Origin: Vogesella mureinivorans
Lineage (GTDB): Bacteria; Pseudomonadota; Gammaproteobacteria; Burkholderiales; Chromobacteriaceae
DNA length: 64,000 nucleotides
Reading direction: 5' to 3'
NCBI RefSeq assembly: GCF_007644035.1
Contig: NZ_VMTV02000178.1
Span: 1-64,000 of the forward strand
Positions 39,364-48,215 of the stretch are shown one piece after another; the stretch's first letter is position 1, and the number at the start of each line of letters is the position of its first letter. Made by a program: the position numbers and the translations under genes. Below the pieces are notes generated by a model. It was not told the DNA's origin, did no database searches, and worked only from the letters and a program-made list of their open reading frames with translations.

Positions 39364-40470
39364 TCAGCGCTCGATCAGGATGCGCAGCATGCGGCGCAGC
39401 GGCTCGGCCGCGCCCCACAGCAGCTGGTCGCCAATCACGAAAGCCGACAGGTATTCACCACCCATGTTCAGCTTGCGTACGCGGCCCACGCCAATTTGCA
39501 GGCCACCGGTAATAGCGGCCGGGGTCAGCTCTTTTACGCTGATTTCGCGGTCGTTCGGCACCCATTTCACCCAGTCGTTACCGGACTTGATGATGGCTTC
39601 GATTTCTTCCAGCGGCAGGTCTTTTTTCAGCTTCACGGTCAGCGCCAGGCTGTGGCAGCGCATGGCGCCAATGCGCACGCACAGGCCATCTACCGGAATG
39701 GTGCTGTCGGTGCCCAGAATCTTGTTCACCTCGGCCTGGCCCTTCCACTCTTCCTTGGACTGGCCGTTATCCAGCTGCTTGTCGATCCACGGGATCAGGC
39801 CGCCCGCCAGCGGCGCGCCGAAGAATTCGGTCGGCACGTCTTCGCGGATGGACGCTGCCACTTTGCGGTCGATATCCAGAATGGCGGACGATGGTGTCGC
39901 CAGCTCGTCGGCCACGGCAGCGTGTACCACGCCCATGCCTTTGAGCAACTCGCGCATGTGGTTGGCGCCGCCACCGGAGGCTGCCTGGTAAGTCATGGAG
40001 GACACCCACTCCACCAGGCCTTCGCGGAACAGGCCGCCCATACCCATCAGCATGATGGAGTTGGTACAGTTGCCGCCGATGTAGTCTTTTACGCCCTTGG
40101 CCAGCGCCGCATCGATCACGTTGCGGTTTACCGGGTCCAGCACGATCACGGCGTTGTCTTCCATACGCAGACTGGAAGCTGCGTCGATCCAGTAGCCAGT
40201 CCAGCCGGCCGCGCGCAGCTTGTCATACACCTCGGCGGTGTAATCGCCACCCTGACAGGTCACGATGGCGTCCATTGCCTTCAGCTCGTCGATATTGCGC
40301 GCGTCTTTCAGCGGCGGTACCTCGCGGCCAACGTTTGGTGCTGCACCGCCTACATTGGAGGTAGTAAAGAACACCGGCTCGTTGATCACGGCAAAATCAT
40401 TTTCTTCCAGCATGCGCTGCATCAGCACGGAACCCACCATGCCACGCCAGCCTACAAAACCTACTCGCAC
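39364..40470 (-). CDS. asd: Aspartate-semialdehyde dehydrogenase
   Basis: The 368-residue enzyme reduces aspartyl phosphate to the semialdehyde, the branch point to lysine, diaminopimelate, methionine and threonine. NADP site [17 protein letters not shown]; active-site Cys in [12 protein letters not shown] near 135; the general base His in [16 protein letters not shown] near 274. Its start is GTG 40470, with AGGAG seven bases upstream. It lies downstream of leuB, separated by a 16-base inverted repeat. Confidence 0.97.
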   Translation of the reverse strand: MRVGFVGWRGMVGSVLMQRMLEENDFAVINEPVFFTTSNVGGAAPNVGREVPPLKDARNIDELKAMDAIVTCQGGDYTAEVYDKLRAAGWTGYWIDAASSLRMEDNAVIVLDPVNRNVIDAALAKGVKDYIGGNCTNSIMLMGMGGLFREGLVEWVSSMTYQAASGGGANHMRELLKGMGVVHAAVADELATPSSAILDIDRKVAASIREDVPTEFFGAPLAGGLIPWIDKQLDNGQSKEEWKGQAEVNKILGTDSTIPVDGLCVRIGAMRCHSLALTVKLKKDLPLEEIEAIIKSGNDWVKWVPNDREISVKELTPAAITGGLQIGVGRVRKLNMGGEYLSAFVIGDQLLWGAAEPLRRMLRILIER

Positions 40471-40541
40471 GATAATTTCTCCTGAATGTCGTCGGGTGTT
40501 TGAAACCGCTGCCCTCGGTTGAAACCGGGGCTTATCTAGTG

Positions 40542-40589
40542 ATCTACCCCATTGTGCAGGGCAACAGCAGCTCGCACAATGGGGTAGAT
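40542..40589. repeat. Perfect 16-base inverted repeat between leuB and asd
   Basis: ATCTACCCCATTGTGC (40542-40557) and its exact complement (40574-40589) flank a 16-base loop. TTTTTT follows on the plus strand only, pointing away from the genes it would serve, so it is not a normal terminator for leuB (minus). It could terminate antisense transcription or act as a hairpin barrier or processing site between leuB and asd. Confidence 0.8.
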
Positions 40590-40621
40590 GTTTTTTATTT
40601 GAACGGCATTAAAACGACTAT

Positions 40622-41686
40622 TTACATGGCGGCAACCACGGCATCGCCCATGCCGCTGCAGCTGACTTTCTCGCAGCCTGCTTCAAAGATATCCGCAGTG
40701 CGATAGCCTTTGGCCAGCACGGCTTTCACGGCGTTTTCCACGCGCTGGGCGGCGGCTTCCTGGCCGAAGGTATAGCGCAGCATCATGGCCGCAGACAGGA
40801 TCGTGGCCAGCGGGTTGGCCAGGTTTTTGCCGGCGATATCCGGTGCGGAACCATGGCTAGGCTCGTACAGGCCTTTGTTGTTCTGGTCCAGCGACGCCGA
40901 CGGCAGCATGCCGATGGAGCCGGTGAGCATGGAGGCTTCGTCGGACAGGATGTCGCCAAAGATATTGCCGGTCACCATCACGTCGAACTGCTTGGGGTTA
41001 CGCACCAGCTGCATGGCGGCGTTATCCACGTACATATGGCTCAGCTCTACCTGCGGGTATTCGCGTGCCACGTCGATCATGATTTCTTTCCAGAACTCGG
41101 TGGTTTCCAGCACGTTGGCCTTGTCTACCGAGCACAGCTTCTTGTTGCGCTTCATGGCAATGCCAAACGCCACGTGGGCAATGCGGCGGATCTCGCTCTC
41201 GCTGTAACGCATGGTGTTGTAGGCTTCGCGCTCGCCCAGCTCGTTCACGGCAATGCCGCGTGGCTGGCCAAAATAGATATCACCGGTCAGCTCGCGCACG
41301 ATCATGATATCCAGACCCGACACCACTTCCGGCTTCAGCGTGGAGGCGTTGGCCAGCTCCGGGTACAGAATGGCCGGGCGCAGGTTGGCAAACAGGTTCA
41401 GGTCTTTACGGATCGCCAGCAGGCCGCGCTCCGGGCGCAGCGGGCGGTCCAGGTTGTCGTACTGCGGGCCGCCAACGGCACCCAGCAGTACCGCGTCGGC
41501 CTGGCGACACAGGTTTTGTGTAAACGATGGATAAGGTTGGCCGAACGCGTCGTAGCCAGCGCCACCCAGCGGGGCTTCTTCCATTTCGATAGGCAGGCCG
41601 TCGCTGCGCAGTACGTCCAGCACGCGTTTGGCTTGAGCGATGATCTCCGGACCGATGCCGTCACCCGGCAGAACTGCAATCTTCAT
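40622..41686 (-). CDS. leuB: 3-Isopropylmalate dehydrogenase
   Basis: The 354-residue enzyme oxidises and decarboxylates 3-isopropylmalate in leucine synthesis. Motifs: [10 protein letters not shown] at the start, [14 protein letters not shown] near 132, the metal Asp residues in [25 protein letters not shown] near 245, and [18 protein letters not shown] near 272. AAAGGA precedes the ATG. It is downstream of leuC-ecn-leuD with the SMR gene between. Confidence 0.98.
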   Translation of the reverse strand: MKIAVLPGDGIGPEIIAQAKRVLDVLRSDGLPIEMEEAPLGGAGYDAFGQPYPSFTQNLCRQADAVLLGAVGGPQYDNLDRPLRPERGLLAIRKDLNLFANLRPAILYPELANASTLKPEVVSGLDIMIVRELTGDIYFGQPRGIAVNELGEREAYNTMRYSESEIRRIAHVAFGIAMKRNKKLCSVDKANVLETTEFWKEIMIDVAREYPQVELSHMYVDNAAMQLVRNPKQFDVMVTGNIFGDILSDEASMLTGSIGMLPSASLDQNNKGLYEPSHGSAPDIAGKNLANPLATILSAAMMLRYTFGQEAAAQRVENAVKAVLAKGYRTADIFEAGCEKVSCSGMGDAVVAAM

Positions 41687-41740
41687 GTTTATTTCCTTTC
41701 GCGCACTGCCTGTCAGGCAGCGCTGTCAATCATTAACCCG

Positions 41741-42076
41741 TCAGTGGGTACCTTGCAGGCTGAGCACCACAACACCCGCCAGAATCAAAGCCAACCCCGC
41801 CAGCCTTGCCACATTGTAGGGCTCGCCAAACAGCAGCATGCCGATCAGCGCGGTGCCCGCCGTGCCACCTGCCGCCCAGACCGCATAGGTCAAGCCCATA
41901 TCCAGACGGCGCAGCGCGATACCCATTAGCCACACGGCCAGCAAATAACAGCTGATGCAGGCCACGACCGGCCACAGCTTGCTGAAACCCTGTGACTGTC
42001 GCAATGCCAGCGTACCGGCAATTTCAGCCACGATGCTGGCCAATAGTAACAACCATGCTTGCAGGACTGTCGTCAT
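41741..42076 (-). CDS. Small multidrug resistance (SMR)-family transporter
   Basis: The 111-residue protein has four membrane helices and the conserved membrane glutamate in IVAEIAGTLALRQSQGF near residue 18, the residue used by EmrE-type antiporters. AYAVW-type block is present as LTYAVWAAGGTAGTALIGMLLFGE. It could export toxic cations, guanidinium or polyamine-like compounds. It lies between leuD and leuB on the same strand, an unusual place, and has its own short spacers on both sides (54 and 100 bases), so it may or may not be part of the leu transcript. Confidence 0.85.
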   Translation of the reverse strand: MTTVLQAWLLLLASIVAEIAGTLALRQSQGFSKLWPVVACISCYLLAVWLMGIALRRLDMGLTYAVWAAGGTAGTALIGMLLFGEPYNVARLAGLALILAGVVVLSLQGTH

Positions 42077-42139
42077 ACCCTCTCCCGCCTGCTACTTATA
42101 CCGAGTAGCAGGCAACGTGACGGATGGCGGTACCCGCAG

Positions 42140-42159
42140 CTTGGCCGCATGCGGCCAAC
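42140..42159. repeat. Palindromic hairpin containing the 9-mer repeat, downstream of leuD
   Basis: TTGGCCGCATGCGGCCAA (42141-42158) is a perfect palindrome. One side is an exact GCGGCCAAC (42151-42159); the other side, TTGGCCGC, lacks the leading G. It lies 18 bases past the leuD stop. There is no T tract after it on the minus strand. Confidence 0.75.
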
Positions 42160-42176
42160 CCTATGCCATGAACCCC

Positions 42177-42815
42177 TCAGGCAAACAGCCAAGGCTGGGA
42201 TTGGCGACGCTGCGCCTCGTAAGCCTTGATCTGCTCAGCGTGCTGCAAGGTCAGGCCGATTTCGTCCAGGCCGCCCAGCAGGCAATGCTTGCGATGCTCG
42301 GTAACCTCAAAACCGAACACCTGGCCAGATGGCGTGGTGATGGTCTGCGCGGCCAGATCCACGTTCAGCGTGTACCCCTCGGCCGCTTCACATTCGCGGA
42401 ACAGCTGGTCTACCACCTCGGCGGGCTGCACGATGGGTAGCAGGCCGTTCTTGTAGCAGTTGTTAAAGAAAATATCGGCAAAGCTCGGCGCGATCACCAC
42501 GCGGAAGCCCTGGTCTTCCAGCGCCCACGGTGCGTGTTCGCGGCTGGAGCCACAGCCAAAGTTTTCGCGCGCCAGCAGCACCTGGGCACCGGCATAGCGC
42601 GGGAAGTTCAGCACGAAATCCGGGTTCAGCGGGCGCTGGCTGTTGTCCATGCCAGGCTCGCCGTGGTCCAGATAGCGCCATTCGTCGAACAGGTTGGGGC
42701 CAAAGCCGGAACGCTTGATCGATTTCAGGAATTGCTTGGGGATGATGGCGTCGGTATCAACGTTGGCGCGGTCCAGCGGGCAGACCAGGCCGTTGAGTGT
42801 GGTGAATGCTTTCAT
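42177..42815 (-). CDS. leuD: 3-Isopropylmalate dehydratase small subunit
   Basis: The 212-residue subunit pairs with LeuC to form isopropylmalate isomerase. It has the swivel-domain signature [14 protein letters not shown] near 85, preceded by [13 protein letters not shown] near 20. AAAGGG precedes the ATG. Its ATG overlaps the TGA stop of the entericidin gene (ATGA), so the two are translationally coupled. Confidence 0.98.
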   Translation of the reverse strand: MKAFTTLNGLVCPLDRANVDTDAIIPKQFLKSIKRSGFGPNLFDEWRYLDHGEPGMDNSQRPLNPDFVLNFPRYAGAQVLLARENFGCGSSREHAPWALEDQGFRVVIAPSFADIFFNNCYKNGLLPIVQPAEVVDQLFRECEAAEGYTLNVDLAAQTITTPSGQVFGFEVTEHRKHCLLGGLDEIGLTLQHAEQIKAYEAQRRQSQPWLFA

Positions 42816-42934
42816 TGTGCAGCCCTTTCAATGGCGCTACCCGCCTTCTTGATGTCTTTGCCGATACCGGAAACCGTGTTGCAGCCAGTAATGGCCAGGG
42901 CGACGCAGATCAGCACAAAAAGTCGGGTAGTCAT
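42812..42934 (-). CDS. ecn: Entericidin-family small lipoprotein
   Basis: A 40-residue frame reads [20 protein letters not shown] and then [20 protein letters not shown]. The hydrophobic signal ends in the lipobox ITGC, and the [10 protein letters not shown] segment is the entericidin hallmark (EcnA/EcnB). A GAGG site lies eight bases before the ATG. The stop overlaps the leuD start (ATGA). Entericidin-type genes between leuC and leuD occur in other betaproteobacteria. The mature peptide would be a short amphipathic lipoprotein; the role in leucine synthesis, if any, is unknown. Its small size makes it easy to miss. Confidence 0.88.
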   Translation of the reverse strand: MTTRLFVLICVALAITGCNTVSGIGKDIKKAGSAIERAAQ

Positions 42935-42948
42935 GATGTTTGCCTCTA

Positions 42949-44355
42949 TTACAGCGAGCGGATGTCAACAAAGTGGCCGGCCACCGCAGCGGCAGCAGCC
43001 ATGGCCGGGCTGACCAGGTGGGTACGGCCCCCCTGGCCCTGACGGCCTTCAAAGTTGCGGTTGGAGGTGGACGCACAACGCTCGCCCGGCTGCAGGCGGT
43101 CGGCGTTCATCGCCAGACACATCGAGCAGCCCGGCTCGCGCCATTCAAAGCCTGCTTCGATAAAGACCTTGTCCAGACCTTCTTGTTCCGCCTGTGCTTT
43201 TACCAGGCCAGAGCCCGGCACCACCAGCACCTGCTTCACGTTGGCCGCTTTCTGGCGGCCACGGGCCACGGCAGCGGCGTCGCGCAGGTCTTCGATACGG
43301 CTATTGGTACAGGAGCCGATAAACACGATATCCACCGGAATCTCGCTCATCGGGGTGCCGGCTTGCAGGCCCATATAGGCCAGCGCGCGTTCGATGGAGC
43401 CTTTTTTCACCGGGTCGGCTTCCTGCGCCGGGTCCGGCACACGGCCGTTGATGTCGGTCACCATTTCCGGCGAGGTACCCCAGGTCACTTGCGGCTGGAT
43501 GTCGGCCGCGTCCAGCACGACTACCTGGTCAAACTGCGCGCCATTGTCGGAATGCAGTGTGTTCCAGTAGGCCACGGCGGCGTCCCACTGTTCGCCCTTC
43601 GGGGCAAACGGGCGGCCTTTGACGTAGTCGATGGTTTTCTGGTCTACCGCCACCAGGCCGGAGCGGGCACCGCCTTCGATGGCCATATTGCACAGGCTCA
43701 TGCGGCCTTCCATCGACAGCTCGCGGATGGCTTCGCCGCCAAACTCGATAGCGTAGCCGGTACCGCCAGCGGTGCCGATCTTGCCGATAATCGCCAGCGC
43801 TACGTCTTTGCCGGTAATGCCGGCTGGCAGCTTGCCGTCCACGCGCACCAGCATGTTCTTGGATTTTTTGGCGACCAGCGTCTGGGTAGCCATCACGTGC
43901 TCGACTTCCGAGGTGCCGATACCGTGCGCCAGCGCGCCAAAAGCGCCGTGGGTAGAGGTATGGCTGTCACCACAGACCACGGTCATGCCCGGCAGGGTGG
44001 CGCCCTGCTCCGGCCCCATCACGTGCACGATGCCCTGGCCTTTATCCTTGAACGGGAAGTAAGCCAGCGCGCCAAAGGCTTTGATGTTGGCGTCCAGCGT
44101 TTCTACCTGCTGGCGCGAGATCGGGTCCTGGATGCCCTTGTCCCAGTCATTGGTGGGGGTGTTGTGGTCGGCAGTAGACACCACCGAATCCACGCGCCAC
44201 AGCGGGCGGCCAGCCAGTTTCAGGCCTTCAAACGCCTGCGGGCTGGTCACTTCGTGCACCAGGTGGCGGTCGATATAAAGCAAAACGGTGCCGTCGGCTT
44301 CTTCGTGCACCACGTGGCTGTGCCACAGCTTGTCGTACAGGGTTTGTGCGGTCAT
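42949..44355 (-). CDS. leuC: 3-Isopropylmalate dehydratase large subunit
   Basis: The 468-residue subunit carries the [4Fe-4S] cluster of isopropylmalate isomerase. Ligand cysteines lie in [12 protein letters not shown] near 345 and [10 protein letters not shown] near 405; [24 protein letters not shown] near 130 is the substrate site. ATG 44355 ([11 protein letters not shown]) is chosen: it has AAGG at the right distance, and upstream sequence in the longer frame is not conserved-looking. It heads the leu cluster and faces away from the regulator gene at 44543. Confidence 0.98.
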   Translation of the reverse strand: MTAQTLYDKLWHSHVVHEEADGTVLLYIDRHLVHEVTSPQAFEGLKLAGRPLWRVDSVVSTADHNTPTNDWDKGIQDPISRQQVETLDANIKAFGALAYFPFKDKGQGIVHVMGPEQGATLPGMTVVCGDSHTSTHGAFGALAHGIGTSEVEHVMATQTLVAKKSKNMLVRVDGKLPAGITGKDVALAIIGKIGTAGGTGYAIEFGGEAIRELSMEGRMSLCNMAIEGGARSGLVAVDQKTIDYVKGRPFAPKGEQWDAAVAYWNTLHSDNGAQFDQVVVLDAADIQPQVTWGTSPEMVTDINGRVPDPAQEADPVKKGSIERALAYMGLQAGTPMSEIPVDIVFIGSCTNSRIEDLRDAAAVARGRQKAANVKQVLVVPGSGLVKAQAEQEGLDKVFIEAGFEWREPGCSMCLAMNADRLQPGERCASTSNRNFEGRQGQGGRTHLVSPAMAAAAAVAGHFVDIRSL

Positions 44356-44481
44356 GGTCGCGCCTTCAGGTAAAGAGGGAACAAGGGATTTGCCTGCCGG
44401 CCAGCCTGCGCCATGTAGCACAGCCCGGCTTTGCGCCGGCGCAAATCCTGCGTTGGCCACCATCATGACGCAGGCGTTTTC

Positions 44482-44511
44482 CTAGTACAAGATAAGCTTT
44501 TATACTAGTAC
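44482..44511. promoter_or_regulatory. Divergent promoter/operator candidate between leuC and the XRE regulator gene
   Basis: CTAGTAC occurs twice in the same orientation (44482-44488 and 44505-44511), 23 bases apart, about two helical turns. Between them lie TATACT-like (plus) and TATAAA-like (minus) sequences that could be -10 boxes for the two divergent genes. It is a candidate binding site for the adjacent regulator. No good -35 was found. Confidence 0.35.
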
Positions 44512-44542
44512 TAACACTAACAGCTACAGCACAGGCCCACGC

Positions 44543-45316
44543 ATGAGCAAGCCCAGCCAACCCAGCCCGCTAGGCGACTTTATCCGCAGCCACCGCGAGC
44601 GCCTGCAGCCAGAGCACGCCGGCCTGCCCGCCGGCAGCCGCCGCCGCGCCAAAGGCCTGCGCCGCGAGGAGGTGGCCGCGCTATGCGGCATCAGCCCCAC
44701 CTGGCTGACCTGGATAGAACAAGGCCGCACGCAGTCGGTATCCGCCGCCACGCTGGCGGCGCTAGCCAGCACCCTGCAGCTGTCACGCGCCGAAACCGAC
44801 TACCTGTTCAACCTGGCCGGGCAGAAGAACCCGCAACACAGCAGCGCTGCGGCCAACCCCGAGGCCGAACAGATGCTGGCCGCGGCCACCGCCCACATCA
44901 GCCGGCCAGCCTATGTGCTGGATGCGCTGTGGCAGGTACCCGCCTGGAATGCTGAAGCCGGCGCGCTGTTTACCGGCTGGCTGGACGAGCCGGGCAGCAA
45001 GAACTTGCTGCAGTTCATGTTCTGCCACCCGCTGGCCACGCAGCTGGTGGACGATTGGCCCACGCGGGCGCGGCGCATGGTGGCCGAGTTTCGCGCCGAC
45101 ACCAGCGTATTGCAGCACGAAGCCGCCACCGCGCTGATCGCCAGCCTGCGCGAAGCCAGCGCGACATTTGACGAGCTGTGGCGACAGCAGGATGTACTGG
45201 GGAGAGAAGGCGGCGAGCGGGTATTCAACCACGCCCGCCAGGGGCGGCTAAGCTATCAGCAGCTGACGCTACGGCTGGCGCACGCGCCGGAGTTGAAGCT
45301 GGTGATGCTGTTGTAA
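44543..45316 (+). CDS. XRE-type transcriptional regulator with MmyB-like ligand domain
   Basis: The 257-residue protein has an N-terminal helix-turn-helix (LRREEVAALCGISPTWLTWIEQGRTQSVSAATLAALA, about 40-75) and the C-terminal MmyB-like domain (about 105-255), with the typical PAYVLDALWQVPAWNAEAGALF and DWPTRARRMVAEFR. Such proteins usually repress a neighbouring gene and respond to a small ligand that is often unknown. It is divergent from leuC and convergent with the SnoaL-like gene; which of these, if any, it controls is not shown. Confidence 0.88.
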   Translation: MSKPSQPSPLGDFIRSHRERLQPEHAGLPAGSRRRAKGLRREEVAALCGISPTWLTWIEQGRTQSVSAATLAALASTLQLSRAETDYLFNLAGQKNPQHSSAAANPEAEQMLAAATAHISRPAYVLDALWQVPAWNAEAGALFTGWLDEPGSKNLLQFMFCHPLATQLVDDWPTRARRMVAEFRADTSVLQHEAATALIASLREASATFDELWRQQDVLGREGGERVFNHARQGRLSYQQLTLRLAHAPELKLVMLL

Positions 45317-45323
45317 AAATGGG

Positions 45324-45698
45324 TTACTCCGGCAACGGCCCCAGATGCTCGTTTAGCAATAGCCAACGTTGGTCTTGGCAAACCAGTACGCAAGTACCTC
45401 GCCCTGCGCCAGATGCCGGCTGGCCATCGATTACGCCGCACCACTCGAAACGGTAAACACAAGTGGCAAACGACGGGGTCTGCATCACCCATTGCAACTC
45501 GCCAATGCGGTACTGCTCGTCACGGATGATGGTAAAAACTCGGCGCACTGCTTCACCGATGGCCTCTCGCCCCAGATGCGTGCCACTGGAAAACACGAAA
45601 CAGGCATCGGGGTGGATAAGAGGCGCAATCTGCACCCAGTCGTACGTAGCCAAGGCTGCTTCATAAGCACGCAAGGCCTGTTCGGGTGTCTGCTGCAT
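45324..45698 (-). CDS. SnoaL/NTF2-like protein
   Basis: The 124-residue protein fits the NTF2-like fold (SnoaL group): MQQTPEQALRAYEAALATYDW at the start, LIHPDACFVFSSGTHLGREAI, then strands with RWLLLNEHLGPLP at the end. Members are small enzymes or ligand-binding proteins; substrate unknown. ATG 45698 follows GGAG; a longer frame to 45737 has no ribosome site. Only 7 bases separate it from the convergent regulator gene. Confidence 0.75.
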   Translation of the reverse strand: MQQTPEQALRAYEAALATYDWVQIAPLIHPDACFVFSSGTHLGREAIGEAVRRVFTIIRDEQYRIGELQWVMQTPSFATCVYRFEWCGVIDGQPASGAGRGTCVLVCQDQRWLLLNEHLGPLPE

Positions 45699-45755
45699 CT
45701 GCCTCTCCTGAAAACTCGGTTTACCCAATGGTGGCACACCACTACGCCTGGTTCA

Positions 45756-46904
45756 TCAAGGCGCAGTTGGCCGCAACCACTTCACACACACCGCCACGCC
45801 CAGCAACAGCGCCAGGGTAGACACGCCAAAGGTCAGCTGCACGCCGCCGTATTGCCACAGCACGCCGCCCAGCAGGCCGCCGACACTGCCACCAATGCCG
45901 AACGACGCCACGGTGTACAGGCCCTGGCCACGTGCCTGGTGATGCTCGGCAAAGTTGCGGTGAATCAGCCCCACGGCAGCGGCGTGGTGTACGCCAAAGG
46001 TAAAGGCGTGGCCCAGCTGCGCCGCAAACGCCACCGCCACCACCGGCAACAGTGTGGCCATCAGCGCAAAGCGCAGCGCGGACACCAGCAGCGAAGCCAG
46101 CATCAGCTTTTCCAGCGTAAAGCGTGCCATGAGGCGCGGCATCTGCCAGAACACCACAATCTCGGCCATCACCCCGGCGGCCCATAGCAGGCCGGTGGTG
46201 CTGGCGCTATAACCCGCCTCTTTCAGGCCGATGGAGTAAAAGTTGTAGTACGGCCCCATGGCAAACGACAGCAAAAAGCAGCAGGCAAACAGCGCCACCA
46301 CGTGCGGCTGGCGCACCGTGGCCCAGATCGGCTCCGTGCGGGCTTTATGGCGCTCGATGGCCACCTCTGGCACGCGCCAGCAGGCCAGCACGATCAAGCC
46401 CAGCAGGCCAACGATCAGCCACGGCAAGTTGGCCATGGTGATCAGGTTCAGCAGGTAGCCACCGCTGGCGGCAAAGCAGACAAAGCCGATAGAGCCCCAC
46501 ACCCGCACCCGGCTGTAGCGCCCCGGCTGGCTGCGCGTCAGGTGCGCGGTAGACGCCTCGCCCAGCGGCAGCGCGGCGGCCCAAAAGAAATGGTTGACCG
46601 CCAGCCAGATGAACATGCCCCAGAAGCTGTGCTGCCAGGCCACCATCACAAAGCTGGCCATGGACACCACCGAGGTCCACAGCATGATGGCGCGGCGCTG
46701 GCCGCTACGGTCGGCCAGCCAGCCCCAGAACATGGGCGCCACAATGCGCGCCAGCGTGGACAGCGCCATCAGGATGGAGATCTGGACCGTATTAAAAGAC
46801 AGCGATTCGAGGTATAGCGACCAGAACGGGCCGAACAGACCCTGAAAGGCAAAGTAGGAAAAATAAAACGCCGCCAGGGCAGCCAGAGGGGCAGATGCAG
46901 ACAT
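45756..46904 (-). CDS. Major facilitator superfamily transporter, HcaT/PPP-like
   Basis: The 382-residue protein has about twelve membrane segments. The loop 2-3 motif WGWLADRSGQRRAIM and FGPFWSLYLESLSFNTVQIS at the start match the HcaT-like (3-phenylpropionate) MFS group; RVWGSIGFVCFAASGGYLL is another match. Substrate cannot be fixed from sequence. ATG 46904 is chosen over a TTG four codons earlier; neither has a clear ribosome site. Confidence 0.82.
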   Translation of the reverse strand: MSASAPLAALAAFYFSYFAFQGLFGPFWSLYLESLSFNTVQISILMALSTLARIVAPMFWGWLADRSGQRRAIMLWTSVVSMASFVMVAWQHSFWGMFIWLAVNHFFWAAALPLGEASTAHLTRSQPGRYSRVRVWGSIGFVCFAASGGYLLNLITMANLPWLIVGLLGLIVLACWRVPEVAIERHKARTEPIWATVRQPHVVALFACCFLLSFAMGPYYNFYSIGLKEAGYSASTTGLLWAAGVMAEIVVFWQMPRLMARFTLEKLMLASLLVSALRFALMATLLPVVAVAFAAQLGHAFTFGVHHAAAVGLIHRNFAEHHQARGQGLYTVASFGIGGSVGGLLGGVLWQYGGVQLTFGVSTLALLLGVAVCVKWLRPTAP

Positions 46905-47052
46905 GATGCAGAACAAAAGGGGAAGCGGGTGCCACGCACCGGGGCGTCAATATAGCGCAAAAGCCCCGGCACATGAAGCACGCATGCCCCGGCTGGCCAT
47001 AAAACAGACTGTTTCGTGCCAGCAGCAGCCGTGCACGCGGCGGGTGGCAGGC

Positions 47053-47460
47053 TTACCAGCTGTCCTTGAAGCGCACGATATCGCGGCGGGCCTTCTTGGT
47101 GGGCCGCCCGTCGCCATACGGAAAGCTGGCGTGCTCGGCTTTTTGCAGGCCGATCTGGTGCTCGCGCGCGGCGATGGACTCTTCGCTTTCGCTATACAGC
47201 AGCCGCGCCTCCGCCGCCGGGCGGCGCTGGGTGGCCAGGCCCAGCACGGTGACGTTGTACACCAGCTTGTCGATGCGGATCTGCAGCAGCTCGCCTTCGC
47301 GCGCCACGCGCGAGGCCTTGACCCGCTCGCCGTTCACCAGCACGCGGCCCAGCTCCAGCGCCTCGTGCGCCAGCTGGCGCGTCTTGAAAAAGCGTGCCGC
47401 CCACAGCCATTTGTCCAGCCGGACTTTGTCGTCGTCTGCGGCCAACTTTGCCTTGCTCAT
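47053..47460 (-). CDS. hslR: Heat-shock protein 15 (Hsp15), S4-domain RNA-binding protein
   Basis: The 135-residue protein has an N-terminal S4 domain (VRLDKWLWAARFFKTRQLAHEALELGRVLVNGERVKAS, in two stretches, about 15-55) and a basic C-terminal tail (GRPTKKARRDIVRFKDSW) as in HslR. Hsp15 rescues stalled 50S subunits carrying nascent tRNA. ATG 47460 overlaps the TGA of the preceding hydrolase gene (ATGA), which rules out the longer frame. It is second in that two-gene operon. Confidence 0.9.
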   Translation of the reverse strand: MSKAKLAADDDKVRLDKWLWAARFFKTRQLAHEALELGRVLVNGERVKASRVAREGELLQIRIDKLVYNVTVLGLATQRRPAAEARLLYSESEESIAAREHQIGLQKAEHASFPYGDGRPTKKARRDIVRFKDSW

Positions 47461-48101
47461 GCTGCCACCTGCCACTGCGCTTGCACCACCCCCAGGTCCA
47501 GCTGCAGTACATCACCCGCGTGCAGCTGCCCTACCCCTTCCGGCGTGCCGGTAAAAATGACATCGCCCGCGCGCAGGCCATATACCTGCGACAGGTAGCT
47601 CACGATGTACGGCACCGAAAAGCGCATCAGCGTGGTGTCGCCCTGCTGGCGCAGCTGGCCGTTTACCTGCAGGGTAAAGCGTGCGGCCAACGGGTCCAGC
47701 GCGCTGGCTGGCACAAAAGCGGATACGCAGGCGGCACCGCGAAAGCCTTTGGCCTTGGTCCACGGCAGGCCTTTGGCTTTTACCTGGCTTTGCACATCAC
47801 GCGCGGTCAGGTCCAGCCCGATACCGTAGCCGGCCACGTACTGCAGCGCGTCGGCTTCGGCAATATTGTCGGCATCGCGGCCGATCAGCACCAGCAGCTC
47901 GCACTCGTAATGCACATCTTGCGAAAAAGCGGGCAGCTGCAAAGGTTGGCCGCTGGGCAGCAGCGCCGCCGCCGGTTTCAGGAATACCACCGGCTCTTCT
48001 TCCATGGCATTCCCCAGCTCGGCAGCGTGGGCGGCGTAGTTACGACCAATGCAAAACAGGGTATTGGCACGCTGCTCTACCCCAGCCAGACAAACATTCA
48101 T
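47457..48101 (-). CDS. Fumarylacetoacetate hydrolase-family protein
   Basis: The 214-residue protein belongs to the FAH family (YcgM/acylpyruvase-like). The opening FCIGRNYAAHAAELGN, VVFLKPAAALLPSG, HYECELLVLIGRDA (metal-binding Glu residues) and DVIFTGTPEGVGQL are family blocks. Members hydrolyse acylpyruvates or decarboxylate oxaloacetate with a divalent metal. It overlaps hslR by four bases. The divergent chemoreceptor gene lies 114 bases away. Confidence 0.9.
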   Translation of the reverse strand: MNVCLAGVEQRANTLFCIGRNYAAHAAELGNAMEEEPVVFLKPAAALLPSGQPLQLPAFSQDVHYECELLVLIGRDADNIAEADALQYVAGYGIGLDLTARDVQSQVKAKGLPWTKAKGFRGAACVSAFVPASALDPLAARFTLQVNGQLRQQGDTTLMRFSVPYIVSYLSQVYGLRAGDVIFTGTPEGVGQLHAGDVLQLDLGVVQAQWQVAA

Positions 48102-48215
48102 AAATCCATACCTATCAAATGAATTGGCTTTAACAACAGAAATCTACAACAAAACCCAAAATACACTAAAAACAGATAAGAGCATGATATTGAATCGGCA
48201 CATAAAGGGGGCGCT

